The notes under the pieces were generated by a model that saw nothing but the letters and a program-made list of their open reading frames with translations, did not search any database and was not told the DNA's origin. Below, piece after piece: positions 17,017 through 25,468 of a stretch of DNA of 64,000 nt. Source of the DNA: JAYPAN01 sp049597955 (GTDB lineage: Bacteria > Pseudomonadota > Alphaproteobacteria > RS24); the NCBI GenBank assembly GCA_049597955.1, contig JBMYND010000010.1, positions 3,984-67,983 on the forward strand, given 5' to 3'. The number at the start of each line of letters is the position of its first letter. The stretch's first letter is position 1. The position numbers and the translations under genes were made by a program.

Positions 17017-18393
17017 ATGCTGACGCATGAAGAGCAACAGACGACAGAGCAGACCGCCCAACCGGCCGGCGAACAGCCGACAGGCCGGGCCATCCCCGCC
17101 GCGCGGGCATGGCAAAACTGGTCGCAATCAATCGCGCCGAGTGCTGCGCAAATTGAAATACCGGCGACGATTGACGCATTACTGGCGCGCATGCGACAAG
17201 CCAATCAAGACACTGCTGCCCGACCGGTGCGTCCGGTTGGTGCCGGTCACAGCTGGACGGATTTGGTGCCAAATGACACCAGCATTATCCGAGCCGACAG
17301 CTTTACCGGCCTTGGCGAGATTGACCAAGACCAAAACCGCGCCTGGCTTGGTGCGGGAACGCGGCTGCGCGAATTGTCACCGCCGCTGGCTGCAAAAGGG
17401 CTGGCCTTTCGCAATCTCGGCGATATTGACGTGCAAACTTTGGCCGGCGCGGTCAGCACCGCTACGCATGGCACCGGGCGCACCCTGCCCGCCTTGTCGG
17501 CGGAAATAACCGGTCTGCGCATGGTGACGGGCGGCGGCGAATTTTTGGAAATCAGCGACGGGCAAAATGCCGATATGCTGGAAGGCGCGCGGGTTGCGCT
17601 GGGCAGCCTTGGCATATTGACCGAAATCCAGATGCAATTGGTTCCGCGCTATAAATTGCACCGGCGGGTCTGGTTTGAACGCCATGACAGCCTGCTTGGC
17701 CGCGCTGAAAGCTTGTGGCAGGAAAACCGCAATTTTGAATTTTTCTATTTGCCCTTTTCCGGTCAAAGCATGGCCATCACCCATAATGAAACCGACGCTG
17801 ATGAGACGCCGCGCAAAAAAGAGGATGACGGCTCGGCGGTTATGCAGCTCAAATCCGTGCGCGATTATTTTTCCTGGTTTCCGGCGCTGCGCAAGCATTT
17901 GCTGGCAAGGGCGCTGTCGCGGGCGCGGGAAGAAAACGTCATTGGCGAAAGCTGGCAATTGCTGTCCACCGACCGCAATGTGCTGTTCAATGAAATGGAA
18001 TATCACCTGCCTGTGGGTGAGGGCTTGGAGGCCTTGGAGGAGGTGCGCCGGTTTATTGAGAAAAAACGGCCCGATATATTCTTCCCCTTTGAGGCGCGCC
18101 GCACACGCGGCGATACGGGCTGGCTGTCACCCTTTCAAGGCGAGGAACGCATTTCCATCGCCGTGCATTGCTATGCCGAAGACGCGTATGAATTTTTATT
18201 CACTGATATTGAGCCGATATTTTTAAGACGCGGCGGGCGACCGCATTGGGGCAAGCTGAACCGGCTGGATTTTGCCGCCGCGCAAAGCCTGTATCCGGAT
18301 TTTGACCGCTTCCGCGATTTGCGCCAGCGCCTTGACCCGAATGGGGTGATGCTCAATCCCTATCTGGCCAATTTGTTCGGGGCAAGATTATGA
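17017..18393 (+). CDS. FAD-linked aldonolactone oxidase (D-arabinono-1,4-lactone oxidase family)
   Basis: 458 residues from the ATG at 17017 with GGGGAG upstream; an earlier ATG at 16942 lacks a ribosome site. The N-terminal VAO-type FAD domain shows RPVRPVGAGHSWTDLV and DIDVQTLAGAVSTATHGTG, which bind the cofactor. The C-terminal ALO domain ends with the RPHWGKLN motif, characteristic of sugar-lactone and alditol oxidases. It oxidises an aldono-lactone or polyol to its keto product with O2 or another acceptor. Its 3' end overlaps the next gene by 4 bp (ATGA), so the two proteins are likely made together. Confidence 0.85.
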   Translation: MLTHEEQQTTEQTAQPAGEQPTGRAIPAARAWQNWSQSIAPSAAQIEIPATIDALLARMRQANQDTAARPVRPVGAGHSWTDLVPNDTSIIRADSFTGLGEIDQDQNRAWLGAGTRLRELSPPLAAKGLAFRNLGDIDVQTLAGAVSTATHGTGRTLPALSAEITGLRMVTGGGEFLEISDGQNADMLEGARVALGSLGILTEIQMQLVPRYKLHRRVWFERHDSLLGRAESLWQENRNFEFFYLPFSGQSMAITHNETDADETPRKKEDDGSAVMQLKSVRDYFSWFPALRKHLLARALSRAREENVIGESWQLLSTDRNVLFNEMEYHLPVGEGLEALEEVRRFIEKKRPDIFFPFEARRTRGDTGWLSPFQGEERISIAVHCYAEDAYEFLFTDIEPIFLRRGGRPHWGKLNRLDFAAAQSLYPDFDRFRDLRQRLDPNGVMLNPYLANLFGARL

Positions 18394-19628
18394 CCCCGGT
18401 GGCGGCATCAAAAGGGCGGCGTCCGGTTATTGGCAAGGCGGCATTGGCCCCGGCCTATTTCGCCAGCCTGCAAGCCGCGCTGGCCAAACAGCATTTGGCC
18501 GAACCGGTGCTGGTTTTGGACAAACAACGCCTTGAGCGCAATATCACCCGCTTATGCAAAAGCCTGCCGCATGGCATGGCCTATCGGATTGTCGCAAAAT
18601 CTTTGCCTTGCGTGCCGCTCTTGCAGCATATTGCCAAGCGCGCCAAAACTGACCGCCTGATGAGCTTTAATTGCACCATGGCTGGGCAATTGCTGGCCGC
18701 CATGCCGCAGGCCGACCAGCTTATGGGCAAGCCAGTGCCAAGCGCGGCGATAGACGGGCTTTTTGAAACGCTCAAACCGGCAATGGCCAAGCGCGCGGCT
18801 CGGCAAATACAATGGCTGGCTGATACGCCCGAACGGGTGCGCGAATTGGGCGCGCTGGCCCATAAGCTGCAATTGAATTTGCGGATTTCGCTTGAAATAG
18901 ATGTCGGCCTGCATCGCGGCGGCATGATGGCCGGCACCGCTTTGGACGCTGCGCTGGTGACGATAGCGGCCCATCCAAGGCTTACCCTGTCGGGCCTGAT
19001 GGGCTATGAGCCGCATCTCACAAAACTGCCGAAAATCGGCACATGGCGCAAACATGCACGGCAGGGCGCCCTGTCGCTATTTGCTGATGCCATGGCGCAA
19101 ATCAGGGCGCAATTTGGTGAGGATGCCATGGCAAAACTCATCCGCAATATGGCTGGCAGCCCAACTTTTCCGCTTTATAAGGATACGCGCCATGCCAATG
19201 AGCTGGCTGCCGGTTCGGCGCTGGTCAAACCGACCGATTTCGATATGCCCTTGTTGAAAGACTTTGAACCGGCAAGCTTTATTGCAACGCCGGTATTGAA
19301 GCAATCAAAAGGCATACAGGCACCGGCGGCTGAATTTTCGGGCGGCCTGCTGGGCGCACCACGGCGCGGCACAACCCTTTTCATTCATGGCGGTAATTGG
19401 ATGGCGACACCGGTGTTTCCACGCGGGCTTGAGCACAGCCCGCTATTTGGCCGCTCCAGCAATCAAGATATGCTCGCTGGCCCGGCCGGATTGAAAATCG
19501 CCATTGATGATTTTGTGTTTCTGCGACCGACGCAAAGCGAAACAGTGTTTTTGCAATTTCCAAAAATCGCCATTTTCGACGGCAAGCGCATCAGCGATAT
19601 TTGGCATCCGCTCCCGGTTTCAGCCTGA
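18390..19628 (+). CDS. PLP-dependent alanine-racemase/D-threonine-aldolase-fold enzyme
   Basis: 412 residues. The N-terminal barrel has VLVLDKQRLERN and the cofactor-lysine segment MAYRIVAKSLP, followed by SLEIDVGLHRGGM, as in D-threonine aldolase and D-serine dehydratase-like proteins. A C-terminal beta domain with PARRGTT-like and DDFVFLRPTQSE segments contains possible metal or active-site residues. It probably acts on a D-amino or hydroxy-amino acid; the exact reaction is not predictable. Translationally coupled (ATGA) to the lactone oxidase upstream, which suggests a common pathway. Confidence 0.75.
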   Translation: MTPVAASKGRRPVIGKAALAPAYFASLQAALAKQHLAEPVLVLDKQRLERNITRLCKSLPHGMAYRIVAKSLPCVPLLQHIAKRAKTDRLMSFNCTMAGQLLAAMPQADQLMGKPVPSAAIDGLFETLKPAMAKRAARQIQWLADTPERVRELGALAHKLQLNLRISLEIDVGLHRGGMMAGTALDAALVTIAAHPRLTLSGLMGYEPHLTKLPKIGTWRKHARQGALSLFADAMAQIRAQFGEDAMAKLIRNMAGSPTFPLYKDTRHANELAAGSALVKPTDFDMPLLKDFEPASFIATPVLKQSKGIQAPAAEFSGGLLGAPRRGTTLFIHGGNWMATPVFPRGLEHSPLFGRSSNQDMLAGPAGLKIAIDDFVFLRPTQSETVFLQFPKIAIFDGKRISDIWHPLPVSA

Positions 19629-19636
19629 CCGAAAAG

Positions 19637-20098
19637 CTAATCAGCGCGATACCAAGTTTCCTCCAAAATATCATCGCCAATTTTGACCTTCTGATAGAAC
19701 AGGTTTCCACTGCTTCGTAATTCAGGTTCAAATGTAAATGTCTGACCGATAAGATTCTTATAGGAGTGGTTGATAATAAACTCGGTCAGCTTGCTGCCAT
19801 TAAATTTATAAGTGCCAAGCCCAACCGCAAGTTTAGGTTCAATATTTGCTGCCTCTTCCGGCGACACTGCTTCGCCGTTTATTTGGAAGTCATAATAAGT
19901 GTAAATGACATGCTCCTTGGAATAGATTTTCATTGAGCGCGGCTTGGGTAATTCCATGTCCTGACCATTCCACAGGCTTTTATTTATAACCCATGCACCC
20001 ATAAGCGGATGCTCGCTTTCCCAACTATTCTCACAAGCCGTCAGCGTAAAACCAAAAACCAAGACAAAGAAAATACTGTTCCTCAATTTAGCAAACAC
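19637..20098 (-). CDS. Lipoprotein of unknown function, lipocalin-like
   Basis: 153 residues from a GTG at 20098 with AAGGAG 8 bp upstream; the frame runs further to 20158 but that part has no ribosome site and would spoil the leader. The lipobox LTAC gives a lipidated Cys at residue 22. The mature part begins HPLMGAWVINKS and continues with beta strands (YTYYDFQING, LGTYKFNGSKLTEF, GDDILEETWYR), the order seen in small lipocalin-like proteins. Function unknown. Convergent with the racemase-fold gene (8-bp gap). Confidence 0.6.
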   Translation of the reverse strand: MFAKLRNSIFFVLVFGFTLTACENSWESEHPLMGAWVINKSLWNGQDMELPKPRSMKIYSKEHVIYTYYDFQINGEAVSPEEAANIEPKLAVGLGTYKFNGSKLTEFIINHSYKNLIGQTFTFEPELRSSGNLFYQKVKIGDDILEETWYRAD

Positions 20099-20197
20099 AA
20101 TAATCTCCTTTTGCTGCTCTGGAAATGCTAGTCGATTCCGGCTTGCTGGCCGAACCAAATAATTTGCTGCCGCCCGTAGCCAAAATTTACGACCTGC

Positions 20198-20974
20198 CTA
20201 ATTGACAAGACAGGTTTTCCCCAATGCGCTTTGTTCAATTAATTGTGCCAGGCGGATGGGCATGTGGCGTTGCGGATTATGGTCGCTGGCGAGCTCACAA
20301 ATGAGCCAGTGATTTTTTTCGGCCCGTTGTTTTGAACTGGCCACAAAGGGCAGCAATTCTTGAGTGACCGGATCACGAAAGCCGACATAGACACCATGAA
20401 TATTTGCTGCTGCCGGATTGTTCATAATAATTGGCTCGGTAAAACTGGCAAGCGGATGCGGCACATCACGCGGAAAGATATTCGCACCCTGAAGCCAAGG
20501 AAAATATATCAGCCCTTTTTCAACCGGCATTTGCGCTTGGTCGGATTGCGTTACATCGAGAGCCGACATGCCGTCTTCCGGCACCATGGCATCAAGATAG
20601 ACAATCGCCGCCAGACGTTCCGGCATTTTATGCAGCACACCCGAGACCACCATGCCGCCATAGCTGTGGCCAACCAACACGACATTTTGCAGCCCTTCAA
20701 ATCGAATGAGATTTTCAATATCGCTTATGTGGGTGGTGAGATTGACCTCCGGCCTCGCCAAATGCAGGCGGTCGCCCAATCCGGTCAGGGTTGGACGAAA
20801 CACCTGATGGCCATTTGCCTGCAATGCCTCGGCAACTTTTTTCCAATCCCAGCCGCCGCCCGTCGCGCCGTGAACAAGAATAAAGCTGGCCGGTGCGCAA
20901 CGCGTTGTGTTGGGGAAAATACCCGCTGCAATAAACAGAATAATGACCAATATATGTCGGGCACGCGGCCTCAT
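20198..20974 (-). CDS. Secreted alpha/beta-hydrolase, esterase/hydroxynitrile-lyase-like
   Basis: 258 residues from the ATG at 20974, which overlaps the upstream stop as ATGA. A hydrophobic leader (HILVIILFIAAGIF) indicates export or membrane attachment. The hydrolase core has FILVHGATGGGWDW, the nucleophile elbow GHSYGGM (Ser about 104), an acid in YLDAMVPEDG and a late His in ASDHNPQ. This pattern matches the plant-type HNL/methyl-esterase and bacterial EstC-like group. Translationally coupled to the small protein at 20971-21285. Confidence 0.8.
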   Translation of the reverse strand: MRPRARHILVIILFIAAGIFPNTTRCAPASFILVHGATGGGWDWKKVAEALQANGHQVFRPTLTGLGDRLHLARPEVNLTTHISDIENLIRFEGLQNVVLVGHSYGGMVVSGVLHKMPERLAAIVYLDAMVPEDGMSALDVTQSDQAQMPVEKGLIYFPWLQGANIFPRDVPHPLASFTEPIIMNNPAAANIHGVYVGFRDPVTQELLPFVASSKQRAEKNHWLICELASDHNPQRHMPIRLAQLIEQSALGKTCLVN

Positions 20975-21285
20975 TTGGCCGACCAATCGAAAATGACAAC
21001 ACCCCGATTGGCAACGACTTTTTGTTCCTTGCCCTGCGCATTGCTGTCGAGAAGCGAGCGGCATTTTTCCATTGCAGCCTCATCCCTATATTCCAAATGC
21101 CAAGTCACGCGATTGGCGCCATCCTTGTTGAACACTTGACTGACCGTGGCGCGCAAAAGACCATATTGTTTCATCTTGCCGAATAATTCTTCATACCGTT
21201 TTTCAATATTGCTCAAATGCACCTGCAAATGCGCCTCTGACGGAAAATCAATTGTGTTGAAACTGATAATTTTCGGCTCTGACAT
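20971..21285 (-). CDS. Small protein, ferredoxin-like fold suspected; paralogue of 22733-23068
   Basis: 104 residues, ATG with AGAGG upstream. Pattern: a strand (KIISFNTIDF), a charged helix, a central strand (ATVSQVF), another strand (VTWHLEYRDEAAMEKCRSLLD) and a final strand (GVVIFDW). This beta-alpha-beta-beta-alpha-beta order suggests the dimeric alpha/beta-barrel superfamily. It shares a segment with 22733-23068: WHLEYRDEAAMEKCRSL here, LLYEYQDEKAFQRCRAL there. Function unknown; its ATGA overlap with the esterase gene suggests joint use. Confidence 0.6.
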   Translation of the reverse strand: MSEPKIISFNTIDFPSEAHLQVHLSNIEKRYEELFGKMKQYGLLRATVSQVFNKDGANRVTWHLEYRDEAAMEKCRSLLDSNAQGKEQKVVANRGVVIFDWSAK

Positions 21286-21454
21286 ACCTATCGCCTCTGC
21301 AATTATGCAACCACACGCACAATAAAAGCTTCATCCATGATTGGGCAAGGCTTACCTCTTGGAAAATGGCACGATGAATTTGCTTTGGACAGGAGATTTC
21401 AATGTCGCTAGGCTTGCGCCAGATATGGCATTAGGCGAATGGGAGGCGCGGGCT

Positions 21455-22429
21455 ATGGAAATCAGGGAGTTCAAACCTTATGGCACAGTCAGCGCCTTGA
21501 CTTTGGGCGGCGGCGGGCTTGGCCAGATTTGGGGTGCGACCACGCGCGAAGAAGCCGTGGCAACTGTGCGGCTGGCGGCAGAGCAAGGCATCACCCATTT
21601 CGACCTTGCGCCCATGTATGGTCGGGGCGAGTCGGAAATGGTTATTGGCGAAGCCTTTCAGGGGATGGATAAATCGGGCTTGCGCTTTACCACCAAACAC
21701 CGGCTTGGTCATGTGCCGCCGGAAACAGTGTATGACAAGCTCAACGCTTCCTTGATACGCTCCCTGCAAACAATGGGGATTGAACGTGCTGATTTGTTTC
21801 TTCTGCATTCGCAATTGATTGAGGATGGTTACACGCTGCCGCAATTTGATGATTTGCGTGACCGGCTGACCACCCCGCTCAGCAATTTTTTTGATGCCGT
21901 TATTCCGGCTTTTGAGCGTTTGCAGCAAGAGGGCAAAATAGGCGGTTGGGGCTTTGGGCTGGGCCAGCAATCGGCTTTGGAAAAAGCCATTGCCCATGAA
22001 AAACCGCCCAGCGCCGTGCAATGTATTGTCAATCCGTTAAACTCAGCCGGCGCGATTGGCTATGTCACCGGCACGCTGGATTCGCGCGCCGTCTTGAATG
22101 CCTGCCGCAAACATAATGTGCCGGCATTGGCCATTCGCGCCGTGCAGGCCGGCGCGCTGACCTCGGCCATGGACAGAGACTTGCCGGAAGATGATGCCGA
22201 CCGGCAGGATTTTGACCGCGCAGCCGGTTTTAGAGCCTTGGCCGCCCAATGGGGCCAGTCACCGGCACGATTGGCGCATCGCTATGCGCTGTCGATTGAC
22301 GATATTGGCTCAGTGATTTTGGGCGTGAAAAACCGCGAAGAATTGAATGAATGTCTGGCCGCTGCATCTGACCCGAAACTGACGCCGGATGAAATCAGTG
22401 AGATTGAACAATCATGCGAGGGGCAATAA
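21455..22429 (+). CDS. Aldo/keto reductase
   Basis: 324 residues from the ATG at 21455 with GGGAGG upstream; the frame extends to 21341 without a ribosome site. AKR catalytic tetrad elements are visible: D and Y in THFDLAPMYGRGESE, K in FTTKHRLG, and H in LFLLHSQL. The C-terminal half has the NADP-binding GSVILGVKNREEL segment. Length and layout fit the AKR family (D-threo-aldose 1-dehydrogenase/YghZ-like branch). Likely reduces a sugar or keto-acid aldehyde using NADPH; substrate unknown. Followed by a small secreted protein 6 bp later. Confidence 0.85.
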   Translation: MEIREFKPYGTVSALTLGGGGLGQIWGATTREEAVATVRLAAEQGITHFDLAPMYGRGESEMVIGEAFQGMDKSGLRFTTKHRLGHVPPETVYDKLNASLIRSLQTMGIERADLFLLHSQLIEDGYTLPQFDDLRDRLTTPLSNFFDAVIPAFERLQQEGKIGGWGFGLGQQSALEKAIAHEKPPSAVQCIVNPLNSAGAIGYVTGTLDSRAVLNACRKHNVPALAIRAVQAGALTSAMDRDLPEDDADRQDFDRAAGFRALAAQWGQSPARLAHRYALSIDDIGSVILGVKNREELNECLAAASDPKLTPDEISEIEQSCEGQ

Positions 22430-22435
22430 CAGCAA

Positions 22436-22726
22436 ATGCGGCTTTCCCTATGCGCTGTTATATTCCTTTTGTCGGTCGCCCAACCGAAAGCGCAAATTAT
22501 CGGCAATCTTGTCTCCGATATGCCATTTGACTCAATCGCCCAGGGCGATATTGAAAATGGCTTTGGCTTTTCCGGTTTGCGGCAAAAAGACCGACAAAGA
22601 CTGCTCGACCTCAGACAACGCTATCGAGAGTTGAACCCGCAAAATAAGGGTATTGTGAAAGTCTTTGACATTGATACGCCGATACAGACGGAAGCGGGGG
22701 CCGCGACGCAGGCCGATGCCGAATAA
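22436..22726 (+). CDS. Small secreted protein of unknown function
   Basis: 96 residues with a signal peptide (MRLSLCAVIFLLSVAQPKAQ, cleavage near residue 19). The mature part is short, charged and helical (LRQKDRQRLLDLRQRYRELN) with an acidic tail. It begins 6 bp after the aldo/keto reductase stop, so the two are probably co-transcribed. No domain recognised. Confidence 0.5.
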   Translation: MRLSLCAVIFLLSVAQPKAQIIGNLVSDMPFDSIAQGDIENGFGFSGLRQKDRQRLLDLRQRYRELNPQNKGIVKVFDIDTPIQTEAGAATQADAE

Positions 22727-22732
22727 TACCGG

Positions 22733-23068
22733 CTATGGCCCAAAATCAAGAATATTGATTGTCCGATAGGAATTTCGCTTAAGCGTCACTTTGCGGTAAA
22801 ATTCGGCATTGTCTTCGACAAATTTATCATTCAGGGCGCGGCAACGTTGAAACGCTTTTTCATCCTGATATTCATAAAGCAGGGAGACGGAAAACTTGCC
22901 TTCCTTGTTCCACACACGGCTCACGCGCCAGCGATTTAGCCCGCATTTATGCAATTTCTCGAAAAATGCCGGCCCTTTTTCCTCAAAAAAAGCCAGATAG
23001 ATTTCCATTTCCGCCTCGGAGGAGAAATCGACAAAAGTATGGCTGATGAGCTTTGTCTCCGCCGACAT
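22733..23068 (-). CDS. Small protein, paralogue of 20971-21285
   Basis: 111 residues, ATG with GGGAG upstream. Starts KLISHTFVDFSSEAEMEIYL, parallel to the KIISFNTIDFPSEAHLQVHL start of the gene at 20971-21285, and shares the central RVSRVWNKEG and YEYQDEKAFQRCRAL segments. The same dimeric alpha/beta-barrel-like pattern is suspected. It lies 18 bp downstream of the old-yellow-enzyme gene on the same strand, so it may assist or be controlled with that enzyme. Function unknown. Confidence 0.6.
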   Translation of the reverse strand: MSAETKLISHTFVDFSSEAEMEIYLAFFEEKGPAFFEKLHKCGLNRWRVSRVWNKEGKFSVSLLYEYQDEKAFQRCRALNDKFVEDNAEFYRKVTLKRNSYRTINILDFGP

Positions 23069-23086
23069 GATTAAAACTCCCGCGCT

Positions 23087-24184
23087 TTACGAAGCAGCCG
23101 CCGCATCGGGTTCAATATCGGGTTCAACAAAGCCCGCCCAAGTTGACATATATTTCACAAATTTCGGCCCCAACCCTTCCGCCGTCAAATGCTGCGGTGA
23201 GACCGGCGTGGCAATGGAGGTGAAATCTTCATTGGCGGCAAAACATTGCGGCCAATCATGATGCAAAATACCGGCCCGCCCCAAAGCAACAAAATCAACG
23301 CCTGCGGCCAGAACATTTTTCACATCCGCACCGGTCATGATTTTGCCAGCCACGGTCAGCTTGGTTTGTTTGCGGTCAAGCCCGGCAAACACATCAACCA
23401 GCCTTTGCCCGGCAAACGCGCCCTCTTCAATTTCTTGAAACACATCCCAGAGCGACATATCGATAAAATCAAGCGCGCCACCGGCACAGAGCCGTTCATA
23501 ATAATTAACGATTTCCTCGATTTGCATGCCAAAACGGGTTGGCGACAGACGCAAGGCAAGACTGAAACCGTCGCCACAGCTTTGCTTGATACCGGCGATA
23601 ATATTGTCAATCAGCCGCGTCCTGTTTTCCAAAGGCCCGCCATAATCATCATCGCGCTTGTTAATATCGGCTGACAAAAACTCACACAGCAAATAGCCAT
23701 GCGCGCCGTGAATTTCCATACCGTCAAAACCGGCCTGCTGCGACAGCCTTGCCGCTTCGATAAAGGCTTCCTCGGTTGCCTTTATTTCATCCAGCCGCAT
23801 GGCGCGCGCGCCGGTCTCTTCATTATCCGACGGGCAGACCGGTTGCTGGCCGGTAAATTTTTCCAATGTCCGCATGCCGCCATGCACGATTTGTGTATAG
23901 GCGAGGCTGTCATATTGTTTAATACCCTCGGCCAGCCGCTTCAAACCATCCAAATGATTGCCGCCTGCCGCGCCAAGCTGGCCGTCAAATCCCTTGCCCG
24001 ATTTTTCGGCAAAGGCGGCACAGGTCATAGTCAGGCCGAAACCGCCCTTGGCACGCATGGTCAGCCATTGATATTCATCATCGGCCAAAGTCCCGTCATC
24101 ATTGCTTTGCATATTGGTCAATGGCGCCAACATAAACTTATTGGGCATAACAAGACCGCTTTTGAACTCAATTTTTTCAGACAT
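23087..24184 (-). CDS. NADH:flavin oxidoreductase, old-yellow-enzyme family
   Basis: 365 residues, ATG preceded by AGGGAGA. FMN-barrel features: the start PNKFMLAPLTNM, QIVHGGMRT, the DGMEIHGAHGYLL segment whose HGAHGY stretch contacts substrate, LSADINKRDDDYGG, and the phosphate loop VAGKIMTGADV / VDFVALGRAGI. Family members reduce activated C=C bonds or cleave dienoyl thioesters; there is no 4Fe-4S cysteine cluster, so this is the single-domain OYE type rather than 2,4-dienoyl-CoA reductase. The C-terminus (WAGFVEPDIEPD) is acidic. Confidence 0.9.
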   Translation of the reverse strand: MSEKIEFKSGLVMPNKFMLAPLTNMQSNDDGTLADDEYQWLTMRAKGGFGLTMTCAAFAEKSGKGFDGQLGAAGGNHLDGLKRLAEGIKQYDSLAYTQIVHGGMRTLEKFTGQQPVCPSDNEETGARAMRLDEIKATEEAFIEAARLSQQAGFDGMEIHGAHGYLLCEFLSADINKRDDDYGGPLENRTRLIDNIIAGIKQSCGDGFSLALRLSPTRFGMQIEEIVNYYERLCAGGALDFIDMSLWDVFQEIEEGAFAGQRLVDVFAGLDRKQTKLTVAGKIMTGADVKNVLAAGVDFVALGRAGILHHDWPQCFAANEDFTSIATPVSPQHLTAEGLGPKFVKYMSTWAGFVEPDIEPDAAAAS

Positions 24185-24382
24185 AATCTCTCCCTTTGCA
24201 ACAAATTAGACCGAAGCTGCGGCCTTGGGCAAGTCAGTGATTTATACCACATGCTGGCCAGATGCAGCTTGGCGCACCAAGCACCTGCCCCGGGCTGCGA
24301 CATGATGGCCCCAAAACCCGCAACAGCTTGCCGCCGGACACAAAAAATATAGCTCATGTCGGGTAATAGTGGAGATGCCCTC
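24185..24382. promoter_or_regulatory. Divergent intergenic region
   Basis: 198 bp between the OYE gene and the cadherin-like lipoprotein gene, presumably with promoters both ways. No specific operator or hairpin recognised. Confidence 0.35.
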
Positions 24383-25336
24383 ATGCGTAACAATGCGAAA
24401 CGATATTTGGTCAATCCAACCGTCAGCACATTGCCCTTATTTGTGCTGGCCGCTTGCGGCGGTGGTGGCGGCGGCGATTATGGCGGCGATGCTTATGGCG
24501 GCGATGCTTATGGCCAGCAAGGCGCGGGCCAGAATAATGCGCCAACCGCTTCCAATGCGGCAATTTCGGTCGCAGAAAACACCACCCACACATTTACCGC
24601 CAGCGATTTTAATTTTTACGATGCGGATGGCGATGCGCTCGCATCCGTCATTGTCAGCATGTTGGATGACAGTGATGATGGCACATTAACGCTCGACAAT
24701 GCCTCTATCTCAACACGCACAACCATTACCCGCAGCCAGCTCGACGCAGGCGCGCTGCAATTCACGCCGGACACGGATGAAAATGGCGATGCCTATAATG
24801 GTTTTACTTTTTCAGTCAATGACGGCACGGCTGACAGCGCGCAAATGTATATGCTGACTATCAATGTCGGCGCGCCAGCCAGCGCGACCAATTATACCGT
24901 CTCGGTCAGCCCGGCCAGCTCCGGCAGCGGCAATGCCTATTATTTTGACGGCGAGGAAAAGAAAAGCTTCCAACTGCACGAAGGCCAAACCTATATATTT
25001 GACTGGAGCAATGTGTCGAGCCACCCTTTGCGCTTTTCGACCACGGATGACGGCACGCATGGCGGTGGCGTGGAATATACGGACGGGGTTATTGTTGATG
25101 TGGCAGCAGGCACAACAACCATCACAGTGGCTGCCAATGCGCCCGATTTGTTTTATTATTGCGAACTCCATGCCGGCATGGGCGGCGCAGCGACAACGCC
25201 GGTTGCCGCCGATAATGGCGGGGCAGGCGGTTATGCATTTGGCAGCGATATGGATGAGGCCGACAGCGCCCTGCCCGCCAATTATGAATTAACGCCTTTG
25301 GCCAGCGCGCCCGCGCCGGTTGCCGATATTGTTTAA
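24383..25336 (+). CDS. Lipoprotein with cadherin-like and cupredoxin (type-1 copper) domains
   Basis: 317 residues from the ATG at 24383 (GGAGA 7 bp upstream). The lipobox VLAAC gives a lipidated Cys at residue 25, followed by a glycine/aspartate/tyrosine repeat. A cadherin-like domain (FTASDFNFYDADGDALASV, with DADGD calcium-loop residues) covers about 52-162. The C-terminal domain (about 170-270) has the type-1 copper ligand pattern of plastocyanins: H214 in SSHPL, then C260, H263 and M266 in FYYCELHAGMGG. A blue-copper, surface-held electron-transfer role is inferred. The tail ends without an obvious sorting motif. Confidence 0.7.
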   Translation: MRNNAKRYLVNPTVSTLPLFVLAACGGGGGGDYGGDAYGGDAYGQQGAGQNNAPTASNAAISVAENTTHTFTASDFNFYDADGDALASVIVSMLDDSDDGTLTLDNASISTRTTITRSQLDAGALQFTPDTDENGDAYNGFTFSVNDGTADSAQMYMLTINVGAPASATNYTVSVSPASSGSGNAYYFDGEEKKSFQLHEGQTYIFDWSNVSSHPLRFSTTDDGTHGGGVEYTDGVIVDVAAGTTTITVAANAPDLFYYCELHAGMGGAATTPVAADNGGAGGYAFGSDMDEADSALPANYELTPLASAPAPVADIV

Positions 25337-25356
25337 CCCCCGGATTATTGGCTGAC

Positions 25357-25392
25357 CTGCCCATGCTTGGCGCGGGTCACATGCTTGGGCAG
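25357..25392 (+). terminator. Possible stem-loop terminator
   Basis: CTGCCCATGC pairs with GCTTGGGCAG (one mismatch) 21 bp after the lipoprotein gene. No clear T-run follows, so it may be an mRNA-end structure rather than a strong terminator. Confidence 0.35.
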
Positions 25393-25468
25393 CAAATTAT
25401 TTGGGGCATGTAACACGGCGTTTGGCAGCTAGACTCTTCGGGCAATTAAATTACCGAGGGGGATTGCA

